From Conidiobolus incongruus B7586 (taxonomy: Eukaryota > Entomophthoromycota > Entomophthoromycetes > Entomophthorales > Conidiobolaceae), in assembly GCA_000697335.1 (NCBI GenBank), contig JNEM01009112.1, forward strand, positions 1-30,523: a DNA stretch of 30,523 nucleotides, read 5' to 3'. A program made the position numbers and the translations under genes. A model generated the notes under the pieces. It had not been told where the DNA came from. It did not search any database and saw only the letters and a program-made list of their open reading frames with translations. Positions 11,777 through 24,359 of this stretch are shown here, one piece after another. How positions within the stretch are numbered: position 1 is the stretch's first letter; every line of letters begins with the position of its first letter.

Positions 11777-12651
11777 TTACATCACGTTAGCCATACTAGC
11801 TTTGAGTTCTGCAAGTTCGTCTTCATCATCGTCTTCTACCGATGTGGGTATGCGATTGGAATGGGCAGGTACTCGATCTAAAAATAGAGCGATTAGTGGA
11901 TCTGTCTTCATAATAGAAAACTCAAAAGAAAAACACTTACTGTATTCAGGATCGGGAACGAACATCGGAGGAGCTTGAGCATCCTTAAGACGTTCCGTTA
12001 ATTCTTCATTTTCAAGTTCTTCAAGCTCAGCGTTCAATTCATCCTAATACCGTAATTAGTTATGTTTTTTAAACTGCGCAAATACTCAATCTTACTTCAT
12101 CGAATTCGGCAGACATACCAATTGGTTGACTAATAGCTTCCGATATATCGTTGACATTAGCCATTTGGTCCCTAATTTCGTCCATAGTTTCGTCAACCTT
12201 GTCGATATTCCTAAATAATAATGAGTACTGAATCCATGAACAATATTAATAAACTTACATATTCTTGTGAATCTGCTTCATAGCGTCGGCACCAGCCTTC
12301 ATAGCCGACATAGTTTCCAAATTGAGTTTAGCACTCTCAATAGCCATCAGTTGCGTTTCAATAGTCAACTTCGTATTAGCTAACTTTTCCAATTGGCCTT
12401 CGTATTGTTTCTTACGTTTCAAAGCAGCTAATGCAACTAATTTCCTCCTCGTTAACAAACTTTCTCTCGTTCAATTAAAATTATTTACCTCTTTTATTTT
12501 TAGAAGCGTTAGTTTTAGCAATTTTCAACTCCTGATCAATTTTTAATTGAAGGTGATTTTCCCTTTTATCCAAAAATTGAACAGTTTCGTGAAGTTTTAC
12601 AATAGCTTCTTTTGCTGGTGCTGGTTTTGTTTTTCTGAAGAATAAGTCCAT
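11777..12651 (-). CDS. SNF7: ESCRT-III subunit Snf7/Vps32/CHMP4
   Basis: Predicted 219 residues; exons in transcript order: 12651-12489, 12436-12259, 12210-12096, 12043-11941, 11877-11777; introns 48-63 bases. Snf7 polymerises on endosomal membranes to pinch off multivesicular-body vesicles and also serves in cytokinesis and nuclear envelope repair. Visible: an N-terminal segment MDLFFRKTKP; the helical hairpin with KIDQELKIAKTNASKNKR and VALAALKRKKQYEGQLEKL; MKQIHKNMNIDKVDETMDEI; QPIGMSAEFDEDELNAELEE; a LKDAQAPP region where Vps4-binding sequence is expected; and a C-terminal LAELKASM helix resembling the Bro1/ALIX-binding end. Length is normal (yeast Snf7 about 240). The first intron acceptor was set at 12437/12436 because it gives NKR-VALAALKRKK exactly as in CHMP4; other AG sites insert extra residues or stops. 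It converges on the C2-domain gene. Confidence 0.95.
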
Positions 12652-13171
12652 ATTTTTAGTCTAATATAAAATTGAATAAATTATAACGAAAAGATATTAT
12701 TTATAATTTTTTTACCTAGTAAAAATATATATATGATGCAAATCTTAATTATTATAATAGTAATATATATATATTTTCAAAATATTTATTTTTTAAGTGA
12801 GGATTTTTGGACTGAATTGAGTTTGAATTAATATTTAAAAAAAATTAATTATAATGGAAATTAATGGGACTATTAAATCATCCTTGGTTTGAGATTTGAA
12901 TTTTGAAATTGTAACTAATAATGCAAGTTACAGAAATTTATCGAATGTTTGGCCAAAAATTAAATATTCATTTATAAAACATATTGTTTTTATAAGATGA
13001 GCTGATTTTTTAAATTTATCAACTTAAACCCAAATATGTTTAATATATTATTAAACTAATTTGACCCAAAAATTGTATGATACAATATTTCAATTCAAAT
13101 ATATTCATTATATTTGATCTATTTTTGATTTTCAGCCTTTTCAGATTCCAATCTAATATATTAATATAATT

Positions 13172-13194
13172 TTATTATTATTATTATTATTATT
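13172..13194. repeat. (TTA)n microsatellite
   Basis: About seven perfect TTA units lie in the gene-empty spacer. Confidence 0.85.
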
Positions 13195-14145
13195 TAATAG
13201 CTTTTAATACTCCATAGTCTCAAAAGAATTAAAAGGTATCAATTGATTATTTAGGAAATAATTTATAAATCATCATCAATTATTATCATATGAGAATGTA
13301 TTATTCTTCAATATACCTGGAGAATATTACAATATACCATATATAAAATACTATTTAGTTATAAATTATATAAATTTGTATTATATATTAATGATATTTA
13401 GATTTGAAATAAAAATAATTTTTTTAATATTAATATATTTAATTAAAATTTTAATATAAAAAATTATTTTATTTAATATCTTTTTGGTATTATATTGTAT
13501 GATACAAAAACAGTTTGTATATCAGTCCATATAATGTTTGAACTGATGCAGTATATTTTTTATCATTTAATATATTTAAAAATTTTTTTAGAAATATATT
13601 GAAATTAATTTTTATTACATTTTTAATATTGAAATATATTTTATAGATTTTATAAATTGGAAGTTAAAATTTATTATTGGTTGTTAATATTTTATATTCT
13701 CAAATTCATATAATATAATTACCTATTTTCCACAGAGTACTGTAGTATAATTTTAGTTGAGTATATAATTTTAATACGGTTTTATAATAATAATAATAAA
13801 ATCGAATATAATATATAAAGTTGATAGATGGTACAAACCTTTATCTGATTATATTGTAATATAAATTCAAAAAAGTATGCTTGTTATACAATATAATAGT
13901 ATTAGAATTTACATATAATATTGATTTAATTGATAAAAGTATTTAAAAAATTAAATATATTATCATTATAGTTTTTGATAAAATAATTATTATGCTATAA
14001 TAATATGATTTAACTTTTTCATTATTTAATTATACTAAATTTACTACACACTAAATATACGTAATGGGTATTTTTATCATACTTATATTTCAATTTATAT
14101 GTATAGCTAAACTACAAAATATTACACTAATTACAGTGAATAATG

Positions 14146-14171
<26 letters not shown>
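14146..14171. repeat. (AT)13 microsatellite
   Basis: This is a perfect AT dinucleotide run of 26 bases in the gene-empty spacer. A shorter AT run followed by TTTA units occurs at about 17153-17186. Confidence 0.9.
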
Positions 14172-14177
<6 letters not shown>

Positions 14178-16045
14178 TGAGCAAAAAACAGCTATATAGA
14201 TATAGTATAAATAAAGTGCTTGGAAATTGATTGGACGTGAAATCATATAAATAACTGAGATTATTTTGTTATAAAAAAATTTTGATTTTTGAAATTTTAA
14301 TATGTTAATATATTTTAATTATTCATAGTAAAATTTATTATATATTTCAATTTAGTTCAAAAAAAAACTTAATCTAAATAATAAAAAATTTATTATATTC
14401 AAATTTGAATTGAGTTTTGTATTATAACTAATTAAGATTTCAATATAATATTTTATTATTAATATTATTTTTATTACAATATTACTAAGATCTATAATTA
14501 TCTAACATTAAAAAAATATTAATGAATGTATAAAAATGATTAAATAATTTGGCTGTTTAATTTTTATGGCTAAAAATTCAATAAAAAATGAAAATGAACT
14601 GAATAATTAATATATTTGCAATAGCTTATATTGATTTTCAAACTGCTATTTGAAGTGATAATGTTTTAAATTATATTGATAAATTTTACTTAGGTATATC
14701 TAAGTCGAATAGGATTTAAAACAATTGGTAAGAATTCAAAAGATAATTTAGCCTTTAGTATAAAAATACAAAAATGTATCGGTTGTTTGAAATTGATTGA
14801 TATATTACAATATTATCTAACCAAAAATTAACTCAATCAATATAATTAGTGATATCAAATTATTGAAAAATATATTGAGACAATATATTATTAATATTTT
14901 TATATAATCAATTTATCATCCCAAGATATTTTAATGTTCTATTTCATATTCTCTGTAATAATATACAATTTATCATGTCTGATATTCCTTGTTAATTCAA
15001 TCTTATTGTTGAAACCTTAATATCAATTGATATTTTCAGTTGATAAACTAATAACGTCATATTCTAATATTATTTACTCTAATATCAATTATATTGTACT
15101 ATTGTAATATATATTATTATATCAAGTTTTAAAAATATAATAAATATAAATTTCTGATTCGTCATATTTTTATTATTCGTATTTAAACTTAAATCAAATT
15201 GTTCAAAAATGAATATATAGTTTAAAAAGTATCCAGTTTTAATATATCATTTTAGCATCAAAATAACTAGTCTAATAAGTTATCAAATAATCATATTTGA
15301 TAGCTTATATAATATTGATTCCATTGCAATACATTGAAAAATAATCATGATAGAGTTTATTAATTTTATTTTATTTTGTTAACCCTTATGTTCGAACTAG
15401 AAAGATTAAATAATAAATTAATAAACTTGAATTAAATTCAATATGTGTACTCTATTATTATAGTTATAATATTATTTAAATTTGTTATTGTTTAGCTATA
15501 ACCCCTGTGGTTGAACCAATATTTATGAAAAAATCAATTTATTATTTTATATAGTTAAAAAATGAAGGATAGGTAAAACATTAAAAAAATTCATTTTAAA
15601 ACAAAAAAGTAAGTTGATATTCAAGAGAATGAAAAAAATAGTTAAATATTGCTGACTTTAAAATCACTATCAATGGCTAAAATCAGTGAATATAAAATAA
15701 TTTCAAATTAACACCAAATTATTATTATATGATCTAATATCTATACAATTGGTTAAAGCTAAAAACAATGCGAATTGATTTCTATCAATACGAAAGAATT
15801 ATTAAAAATATTTAAATAACTTCAGAATATTCAATCACCTATAAAACCAAATTAATTCTAAATTAGTATCAAGATTTCAATTAAATACAACTAAAGAAAT
15901 CTAAATATATTGAATAAAATGCAATACCAACTTAAAAGAAAATAGAAATTTGATATTGTGGACCAAACAGTCATCATTAACTAATCAATAAACCTTTAAT
16001 AAACTTCAACTTTTAGATTAAAAAATAATGTAAATAATTTTCAAT

Positions 16046-16360
16046 TTAATGTTTGCCTGCTACTTTCTTAGGAGCAATTAAGGGGTTCATCTGTGCCAAA
16101 TAAGTAAAAGCCCACCTAAACCAATATATTAATAAATTCATAAAATTGTCTCTATAAAATTATGTTACATCAAATAAAGACAAACCAGAGTCATTATAGA
16201 AGAAGAACGGAAAACCCTAAACAGTCAAATTAGTTAAAGAATTTTTTTTAAAAAATTAGGTGTATTACACTCGGTCATATTGTTTTAAAGGGTATTGCCA
16301 GCAAAGGGCGCAGAGACCAGCTGTGATAATACCTACAATAATTACAACTAATAATCCCAT
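16046..16360 (-). CDS. VMA9: V-type proton ATPase subunit e (Vma9-like)
   Basis: This small gene has three tiny exons: 16360-16269, 16216-16169, 16115-16046, with introns of 52 and 53 bases. Joined by phase they give 69 residues, close to yeast Vma9 (73) and human ATP6V0E (81). Subunit e is a two-helix membrane protein of the Vo sector, needed for assembly of the vacuolar proton pump. Helix 1 is in exon 1 (GLLVVIIVGIITAGLCALCW). A loop QYPLKQYDRVVFRS follows, then helix 2 (SIMTLVCLYLMWAFTYLAQ) and the family signature LAQMNPLIAPKK, matching LCQLHPLVAPRR in yeast and LAQLNPLFGP in human. Two split codons (GT/G and AT/G) are restored exactly by the chosen GT...AG sites; a donor two bases upstream in exon 1 would break the frame. 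It is easily missed because no exon exceeds 31 codons. It is divergent from NPC1, and both proteins act at the vacuole. Confidence 0.9.
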
Positions 16361-17440
16361 TTTATTTAATGCTTGAATAAAAATTAAAGTTATGAAACTT
16401 GATATAGATGATTGAATTTAATTTAATAGTATTCGGGATTGGTAAATATTTTGGGATTTGAAATTTATTATTAAATTGAAATTAAATAATACTTTATTAT
16501 TCATTGGATACAAATTAATAATGTTAAAATTAATGAATATTATTAATTCTAATATTATATTATATTAGGTATCAGTGTAATTATAATTTAACAATATTTA
16601 ATTTATAATATTCCCTACTGATTCATTCAATTCACAAATTTCTCAATAATTATATGATAAAATTCGACATTATTATTCGTATTTTCCAATTCAATTAGAA
16701 GGAAAAACTATCATTTTTAAAAATATATAGTTTATAAAGCAAATAAATGGTATAGTAAGCATTTTAAGATATAATATTCATAATTAATGTTTAAATTGTA
16801 TGATAATAAAATAATGTTATTACTTTATAAGTCAACAAAGTTTTTAAAGTTTATAAAAAATATTATAATAATTCAATTATTTAATATATCATAAAAAATG
16901 ATTAATCATATTTCTAACATTGAACTTATTTTATATATTATAGTTTTTTCATTCTATTACAATAATTTAATAAAATATGAAAATATTTTATAATTTGATA
17001 ATTGATTGTATATGATGAATTCTCTCTAACTTACTATGATTTCATAATTCATTTACCTTATCTTATCTGGTAATGGGTAAAAAAATTTCAAATATGATTT
17101 TAAAAAACGTCATAAAATAATTAATAAACAAAATTTAAATTATATTCATTAAATATATATATATATATATTTATTTATTTATTTAAATTAAAATGATTTA
17201 TAATAATTTTTCAAATTTTAAAATGATTGTTTTAAAGATATATTAATTTCAAACTCAATATTACATTTAAATAATAAATAATTAGATTCTAAGATTATGA
17301 TATATCAAAGTATATTACAAACAATATCCGATAAATACTTTATTAAGGGTTGGAACCAATCTAATAAAATTGTCGTATGATCATTAGCACTAAACTAAGA
17401 GTGGATTTGATTCAAATATCCCACATATAGTGAAATTTCA

Positions 17441-17450
17441 TATATATAAA
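17441..17450 (+). promoter_or_regulatory. TATA-like element upstream of NPC1
   Basis: TATATATAAA lies about 155 bases before the NPC1 ATG, a reasonable place for a core promoter. Such strings arise often by chance in this AT-rich sequence, so this is tentative. Confidence 0.3.
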
Positions 17451-17560
17451 AACCGTCACGATTCTCATATGTTCTAAAGATCCTTTTAATTTTGAATTTT
17501 AAAATTGTTATTAAAAACAATTGTTTTATGTTAATAATTTTTCAAAAAAATTATTTAAAA

Positions 17561-17602
17561 ATCAATAACCAATAATCAATAATCAATAATCATTAATAAT
17601 CA
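17561..17602 (+). repeat. AATAATC tandem heptamer repeat in the NPC1 5' leader
   Basis: About four near-perfect AATAATC units, followed by degenerate copies, end just five bases before the NPC1 ATG. The repeat is likely within the 5' untranslated leader. It contains no ATG ahead of the start codon, so it should not impede scanning. Confidence 0.75.
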
Positions 17603-17606
17603 AATA

Positions 17607-20600
17607 ATGAAACTTTGGAAAGTTTTCATATTTATAAATTCTCTGATAAGTAAAGAATTTACTTTTCTAGCTGATAAAAATGCTACTACCTGTGTAATGT
17701 ACGATGAGTGTGGTCCTTTGGATAGTGGCTGGTTTTCGAGAAATTTAAACTGTCCTGATTCTAATCCCGCTAGAAAAGTATTCCTTATCACAATATAATT
17801 AACCTCAAAACTAATCTTTGAATTTAGACTTCCACCAGATTCCAATCCCTACTAAACGCAGTATGTGGTGATAGTTTCCAATACTCAAAAGTATGCTGTA
17901 GCGAGACACAGTTAAATACATTGAAATCAAGTTTATCTATAGCTTATAATGTCTTATCAACGTGCCCTGCATGTTACAACAACTTTCGGGAGTTCTTTTG
18001 TGAGTTAACATGTAGTCCAAATCAAAGTCGATTTTTAAATGTTACTGAAATCAAAAAAAGTCCAAAGACTGGTAAAGAAATTGTTACGGAACTGGATTTT
18101 TATTTGAATCCTGAATATGGTCAAAAATTTTTTGATGGTTGCAAAGATGTTAAGTTTACTGCGGATAATGGTTATGTAATGGATTTGATTGGTGGTGGCG
18201 CAAAGAATTGGCATGAAATGGTACAATTTTTGGGTCATAAGAGTGCAGCGGGGTCGCCATTTCAAATTAATTTTCCTAGAAAGAGTCCTGGTAAGAAATC
18301 TAAGTTGGTTCCTTTGGTTAGGGATGTTCATTTGTGTAATAATACTGATCCTCAGTCGAGATGCTCTTGCGTGGATTGTGATCAGGTGTGTCCCGCTCTG
18401 GGTCCCGTAACTGGTGACCGTTCTAAACCGTTTTGGGAATGGGATTGCTATATTGGTAAATGCTTTGGGTTGGAATTGATTTTTGCATTCTTGGTGCTTT
18501 TGATCGCTGTTTCAATGTGGTCATCTAAACAACCGTTAATTATAAAGTGGAAGGAATGGAGTTCATCATTCACTTCGTCATCATCATTCGAACCAGTTCC
18601 CATGGAAAATGAGGAAGATGAAACTCCCAATTCATTCACTTATCCTTCCACCCCAACCCCAACCTATTGGGCTACTAGTTACCTTCACGAAATCTTCTAC
18701 CAACTTGGGGGATTTTGTGCAACTCGCAAACTTCTAACAATTCTAATCACTACCGTAGTCCTAACCCTAGGCAGTCTCGGGTGGCTCCAACTCACCATCG
18801 ACACAGAGCCCGTGAAATTGTGGGTAGGCCCCAGATCGCAAGCACTGCAGCAAAAGAATTTCTTTGATCATAACTTTGGGGCATTTTATAGATCACAGCA
18901 AATTATATTCACTTCAAAGTCGCCCAATCAAACTATATTTGATAGAGATTTGATCAAAAATATTTTTGAAATTCAAAATGATATAGGAAATTTGATATCG
19001 AAACGTTATGAACTCAAATTGGATCATGTATGCTATCGACCCGTTGACCAGGGATGCCTCATCCAATCGATATCTGGATACTGGCAGGACGATTTCGAAG
19101 CATTCTTAGGTGACGAAGATTGGGAATCCACCCTAATCAATTGCCTCAGTCATCCATCTAGCTGCTTGCCACCTTCAGGAGCTCCCATCAAACCTGAAAT
19201 AGTGTTAGGAGGATCTTTACAAATTTCCTCAAAATCTCAAGATTACAAAAATTCCACATCGTTCATAGTAACTTACATCTTACCAAATCCATCCAACTCT
19301 GGAGAAATTTTTAAAATTGAGGATTGGGAAGCTTCCCTCATTGATTATTTACAAATCAAGCAACAACAATTCTATCAAACTACACAATTTAAATTCAGTT
19401 TCAGCACAGAATCGTCACTAGAAACTGAATTAAACCAATCATCGAATAGGGATATTGTTATAATTTTATATAGTTATTTGGCAATGTTTATCTATGCTTC
19501 ATTCTCTTTGAATCAGCAGAGAATCCCTCTAAGTTCTATCACAGATGGTTCATTCTTTGTAAAATCTAAAGTAGGATTAGGTTTCGTTGGCATTGTTTTG
19601 GTTATCATTAGCGTAATTTTTTCAATTGGTGTATTCAGTTGGTTGGGTGGTAGTATCACTCTGATTATTGTCGAAGTCATCCCATTCCTAGTACTTGCAA
19701 TTGGAGTTGACAATCTATTCTTACTTACTAAAGAATACGAAATTCAGAGCAGCTACGCTAAGAATCAAGTATTAGAATCCGAAGTTGCTTCGATAACCAA
19801 TGCTACCAATATTGAAATTATTAATCAATCCGACGAATCCGTGACTCCAAAACCTGCCATTAACGAAATTGTAGCTCGCGCTGTAGGCAGTATCGGTCCC
19901 AGTTTGTTCATGTCCGCCCTATGTCAAGGTGCTGCTTTCGGTATTGCTGGTCTCGTCGATATGCCAGCAGTGAGTTCCTTTGCCAAAGTTGCTTGTCTAT
20001 CCGTATTGGCTAACATGCTCCTTCAGGTGACAGTTTTCGTTACATTCATGACTTTGGATGCACAAAGGGTTGAGGAGGGACGTGTCGATATCCTTTACTT
20101 CCTCAAGATTCGCAAACCCAATGACAACATCGAAACTAACCAGACATGGCTGGAATATTTTACCACGAATTATTATACACCGCTCCTATTCCATCCACTG
20201 ACGAAATCTTTGGTACTCTTAGGCTTTGGAGGGTTCTTCCTCTTAAGTTTGAATCTATTGCCCAGTACTCCATTAGGTCTGGATCAACGTATTGCACTCC
20301 CAACGACGTCCTACTTAGTAGATTACTTTAATGATTTGGACTCGCAACTTCGAATTGGACCTCCAGTATATTTCGTGGTGACAGGAGCTGATCCAACTCA
20401 TCTCAAAGGTCAAAAAGAATTATGTGGAAGGTTCGGCGGTTGTGAGCAATATTCCGTAGCGAATATTTTAGAACAGGAAAGAAAGCGTTCCAACGTATCT
20501 TATATTGCACAACCTGCTGCCGTTTGGATTGACGATTTCATGCATTTTCTGAACCCCGCACTCGAAGGATGTTGCCGTATTCGCAAGGAAGATCTACCTA

Positions 20601-21790
20601 AACTTGTGCCTTGCGATCCCTTCGACGACGAAGATGCATGTATGGGATGCTTGGAGGGCCGCAATCCCTCGTGGAATGTATCCCTATCTGGAATTCCTCA
20701 AGGTAAGGAATTCATCAAGTTCTTGGAGTTTTGGATGCAGTCGGTCCCAGGGGAGCAGTGTCCCCTCGCGGGCAAGGGTGGGTACTCTGAAGCGATTCAC
20801 ATCAACCGACGCAGCCATGAGATCGAAGCGTCGCACTTCAGAACGTACCATACCCCGTTGAAGGAGCAGAGAGACTATATTGAAGCTTTAAATCAAGCTA
20901 ATCGTATTTCTAGTGAAATTCAGGACCATTTGATTGAGAATGGTGCCCCTAGAGATACTCAAGTTTTCCCTTATTCTGTGTTTTATATCTTTTTTGAGCA
21001 GTATACTTATATTGTGAGTTTGACTGCGAAATTGGTTTTAGGTTGTATTTTACTTGTGTCTTTTGTCCATCTAATCCTCACTGGATCACTACGTACTACA
21101 TTAATCTTAGCATTGGTTCTAATCATGGTAGTAGTGGACGTTCAAGCCACATGTATGGTACTATTGGGACGTCTCTTCAACTCTCCTGATTCCGACAGAG
21201 TCCAATTGAATGCCGTGTCTTTAGTCAATTTAATCATTTGTATTGGTCTAACTGTTGAATTTTGTTCTCATTTCTTACACGCTTATCATACATTACCCAT
21301 TCCACCACCAATTCCTCCTCTTGACGAACACCACAAAATCCCCGACGTACGTAGAGCGAATGCAGCTACTGTGAAAGTTCTCCCAACCGTTGTGATAGGA
21401 ATCACACTCACAAAATTTATTGGTCTCTCTGTACTAGCATTCACCAAATCCAAACTTTTCGAAATTTATTACTTTAGAATGTACTTGACAATTATTTTGA
21501 TGGCTGCTCTTCACGCTCTTGTACTACTACCAATACTTCTGTCGCTATTACCAAACACCGCATCTCACCTCGCGCAACTCGGCGCTATCGGCAATATTGA
21601 TAGATTCTCACCATATTTCAATCCCTCCAATTGGTGGCTCTTCATTGTAGGTGTTGAGGACTCGATTGTTGATAATACACCAAGATTTGGTAATAATCAG
21701 AGCTCTGGTACAGTGGCTACAAATGGATTTAGTGAGAGGGATCCTTTGTTGGGTGTCAGAACTAATGCAGATTCTGAAAATGATGAATAA
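17607..21790 (+). CDS. NCR1: Niemann-Pick type C1 sterol transporter (NPC1/Ncr1)
   Basis: Predicted 1377 residues; exons 17607-17777 and 17828-21790, one 50-base intron in phase 0. NPC1 exports sterol from the lysosome or vacuole, taking it from the soluble partner NPC2. An N-terminal signal peptide (MKLWKVFIFINSLIS) leads into the Cys-rich sterol-binding domain (TCVMYDECG, VCGDSFQYSKVCC, CPACYNNFREFFCELTCSPN). A transmembrane helix (ELIFAFLVLLIAVSMW) follows, then a large luminal loop and the sterol-sensing domain (about residues 600-790) with the hallmark EVIPFLVLAIGVDNLFLL. A second Cys-rich luminal domain (EGCCRIRKEDLP, CPLAGKGGYSEA) precedes the C-terminal helices with NLIICIGLTVEFCSHFLHAY. 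The arrangement is the full RND/Patched plan; length is slightly above human (1278) and yeast Ncr1 (1170). The tail carries ERDPLL (1360-1365), an acidic dileucine sorting motif suited to vacuolar delivery. Start chosen for the signal peptide and the first ATG after the leader repeat. Confidence 0.97.
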
Positions 21791-21807
21791 ACAAATTCTT
21801 TTTTAGT

Positions 21808-21834
21808 AATAAACATTTTTCTGGATTTAATAAA
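21808..21834 (+). terminator. Poly(A) signals of NPC1
   Basis: AATAAA occurs at 21808-21813 and again at 21829-21834, 18 and 39 bases after the stop codon. Position and doublet arrangement suit the 3' end of the NPC1 transcript. Confidence 0.5.
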
Positions 21835-23479
21835 TTTCAAATTCAATTAAAAAAATGATTGAAAATTTTTTTAAATATTCAACTATTCAAATATATCAAA
21901 GTATTCTGTGTTTCAGGTATGAAATAAGATATTTTGTTCAATTTAAAAATATGTTATTAATACTTGTTTAAGAATTTTTTTTTATTGAAAAACAAACAAT
22001 TCCTAATTACATAATATTAATAATGAGTTAGCCTTTTTTTGATCTCTATATTGTTTTGATTATTATATAACATTCATTTTGAAACTTGGACTCAAGATTA
22101 TTAGATAGAGTGAATTTGAAATTTAAGAACAGTTTTTGTTGGATTTCAACTAGGTAAATTTTATTAAATAATTAAGATATTGAATCAATATTAATGGTAG
22201 CAAAATAAAGTTATATTATATCAATATTATCATTGAGCATATATATTTAAAAAATGATATTAATCATTGATATATAATTTCCAGCTCAAATTAAACTTTC
22301 AAATAATTTTTATTCTTTAATTTCAATAGTAATAAATGTCATAAATTAACATTTAATTGATATAATTATGAATTAGTATATATTAATAATATAATAATTT
22401 AAAAATATAAAATTTAGAGAAATAATATATAGCAACAATATCCTTTACCTATATTAATAATGGTTTAAATTGTATAAATTATTTTTCAATTAGTATCAAA
22501 TAAGAATTTTATTATAAAATAAACTAAATAATATGTATTTTAGTTTTTTATTTTATAATAATATCTCCAAATAATTATAAATCAACTAATTCAGCTAATT
22601 CAAATATAAAAAATAACTAATGCTAAATATTTATTAATATAATTGGATTAATTTAATATTAAAGTAATATATAAATTTTTAATAGATTTGTTATTTATTT
22701 TGTATAATTATTTTGAAAAAAAATAGTTTTCATTGTAATGATTTTGAATTTTAATATAATACTCCAGCCAAATTCTATATATTAAATCTGGCCTCATAAT
22801 AGAATTTTAAAGAATCATTTTACATTTTCTCTCTATATTTCAAAAAATTCGATTTTTGCCGAATTTACTAGTAATATCTTTTAAATATATTAAATTTCAA
22901 ATTAATAATATTTAATAGATAATTAATAGTCAATTATATTTCAATAAATATACTAATTGAATTAGAAAATAAAATAGTTAAGAGTATGAACTTCAATATA
23001 TATTTTGGGAAATTTTATATATTGCCAAATATCAAAAATTAGTTATAATACTTCTAATAGTGATTTTATATTAAATTGATGAATAAAAATGATGTCAAAT
23101 TGAAATTTTACAATATTTAAAAGTTATATTGTCAATTTAAAGGAATGAAGTAATATATTTTTAATAATATTATTATATTTATATAAGTGGTAAAGGCTTG
23201 ATAAACATTTTAAGTTATGTATATAGTTTTAATTTGGTATGATTAAAATTTTAAATCAGTACCATCAATGTACAAACAAAAATATTTTTGAAATAACTTA
23301 TTTCAACCTTGTTTGAAAGTAAACTATTAATATTGCTATTTATTATTATATCTAGATCCTATTAAGTATATTTTATTGAATTATGTATTGAATAATTGCA
23401 TTAATATGGAAAGTTGTTTGAAATAATAGTTTTTTATAATTTGATGGATATTTCACATATAAATTTAATAATTTGTGAT

Positions 23480-24180
23480 TAATTTCACACTGAAATATAA
23501 TAGTTATAAAGGAATTGAAAGTGTTTGTTACAATGAAGCAAATGAATATACTAGAAACAGAAATTGGGGATATATGTGTAGGATATCATCTTTCAAAATA
23601 AAGGAAATTTACCATAGAGTAAAATTTATGTTATAAACATAAAGTACCCCAGATTATTTAATAGTTAATTTCCGTTATTGTCACTTGATGAACTTTAATA
23701 AATTCTAGTCATCAATATTTATCACATCATTTCATCAGGTTTAATTGCTTGCTGGGTATTTCAACAATTAAAAATAGCAAAATGTAGTAATTCAGCAAGG
23801 GTTTAGGAATAAATATGGGATAATCGTAGTTAAATATGCAGAATTAGAATTTAATGATTATTTGATAAGCAATTGAAATAAGAACTCGCAGGTTTAACGT
23901 CTGAACTTAGAAAAACATAAAAATAAATAGCAGTGGTAAGCGTATTACATATAATTAACATAAACAACTAAAATTTCAAATTTTATTTTGAATTTTATCA
24001 AAAACTAACAAATGTCCCAACAGCGATAATACTAACATTAGCATCACTTCATGTTTACCAGTAGTTTGAAATATTAAACTAGTAACAATGCCTGAAACAT
24101 TACCTTTGCCAATCCAGTAATAACACAAGATGCATTTCCCATTCCCAGTAAGAAATAAAGGATATCACATGAACATTCAA
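23480..24180 (-). pseudogene. Possible relic of an equilibrative nucleoside transporter (SLC29/ENT)
   Basis: On the minus strand three fragments occur in the order expected for ENT proteins. LLGMGNASCVITGLAK (about 24150-24105) and GNVSGIVTSLIFQT (about 24105-24063) resemble the GxGNAxxQxSxxGLA ... GNGxSGIxxSLI block of the middle helices. TTAIYFYVFLSS (about 23935-23900) resembles the SAxIYF helix that follows. PQFLFLVYSFASL and QTLSI (about 23570-23510) sit where the FLxFFVTLSxFP helix would be. Spacing between them is of the right order, but frames differ and stops are present, and about a dozen residues between GLA and GN appear to be missing. Membrane-like fragments match by chance easily, so this is tentative. 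It is a dead copy if real. Confidence 0.27.
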
Positions 24181-24359
24181 GAATACTTAACATTCAAAAT
24201 CAATTTAAGTGCACTTAATAACCTATCAAATTTCTTTATTATAATGTAAATTAAACAAATAGATTGATATACTTAACAATATAATCAATTTGATTTAAAT
24301 GTTAAAATACATCGCTAATCATGGTTATTGAAAAATAAATCAGTCGATGTATTTTATAT

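Larger units (their letters stand above)
12652..16045. other. Gene-empty AT-rich spacer
   Basis: In 3.4 kb between Snf7 and the V-ATPase subunit e gene I find no open frame of interest, tRNA or recognisable element on either strand. It has dense A+T with microsatellites: a TTA run near 13172-13194 and (AT)13 at 14146-14171. The first few hundred bases must contain the Snf7 promoter, and the last hundred the 3' end of the subunit e transcript, but no clear motif can be named. Confidence 0.65.
16361..17606. other. Divergent intergenic region, VMA9-like to NPC1
   Basis: This 1.25-kb AT-rich region carries the promoters of both flanking genes. Most of it is featureless. The 200 bases before NPC1 are more mixed in composition and include an imperfect inverted repeat at about 17401-17424 (GTGG...CCAC arms), a TATA-like site and a 5' repeat, listed separately where they can be defined. 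No sterol- or stress-response element can be named with confidence. Confidence 0.5.

Noticed and set aside
12437-12488. Alternative Snf7 exon 2 starts at earlier AG sites, adding residues such as LLTRR
   Set aside because: They would make a 25-base intron or insert about ten residues into the conserved NKR-xALxALKRKK hairpin. The chosen site gives the exact family spacing.
15365-15520. GTTCGAAC and GGTTGAACC strings resembling tRNA T-loop/B-box sequences
   Set aside because: There is no matching A-box or cloverleaf within the right distance. The surroundings are plain AT-rich DNA.
17400-17480. Possible tRNA upstream of NPC1 (TTGATTCAAAT resembling a T-loop)
   Set aside because: No acceptor stem, D-arm or anticodon arm can be folded around it, and the arms that do pair form only an imperfect hairpin.
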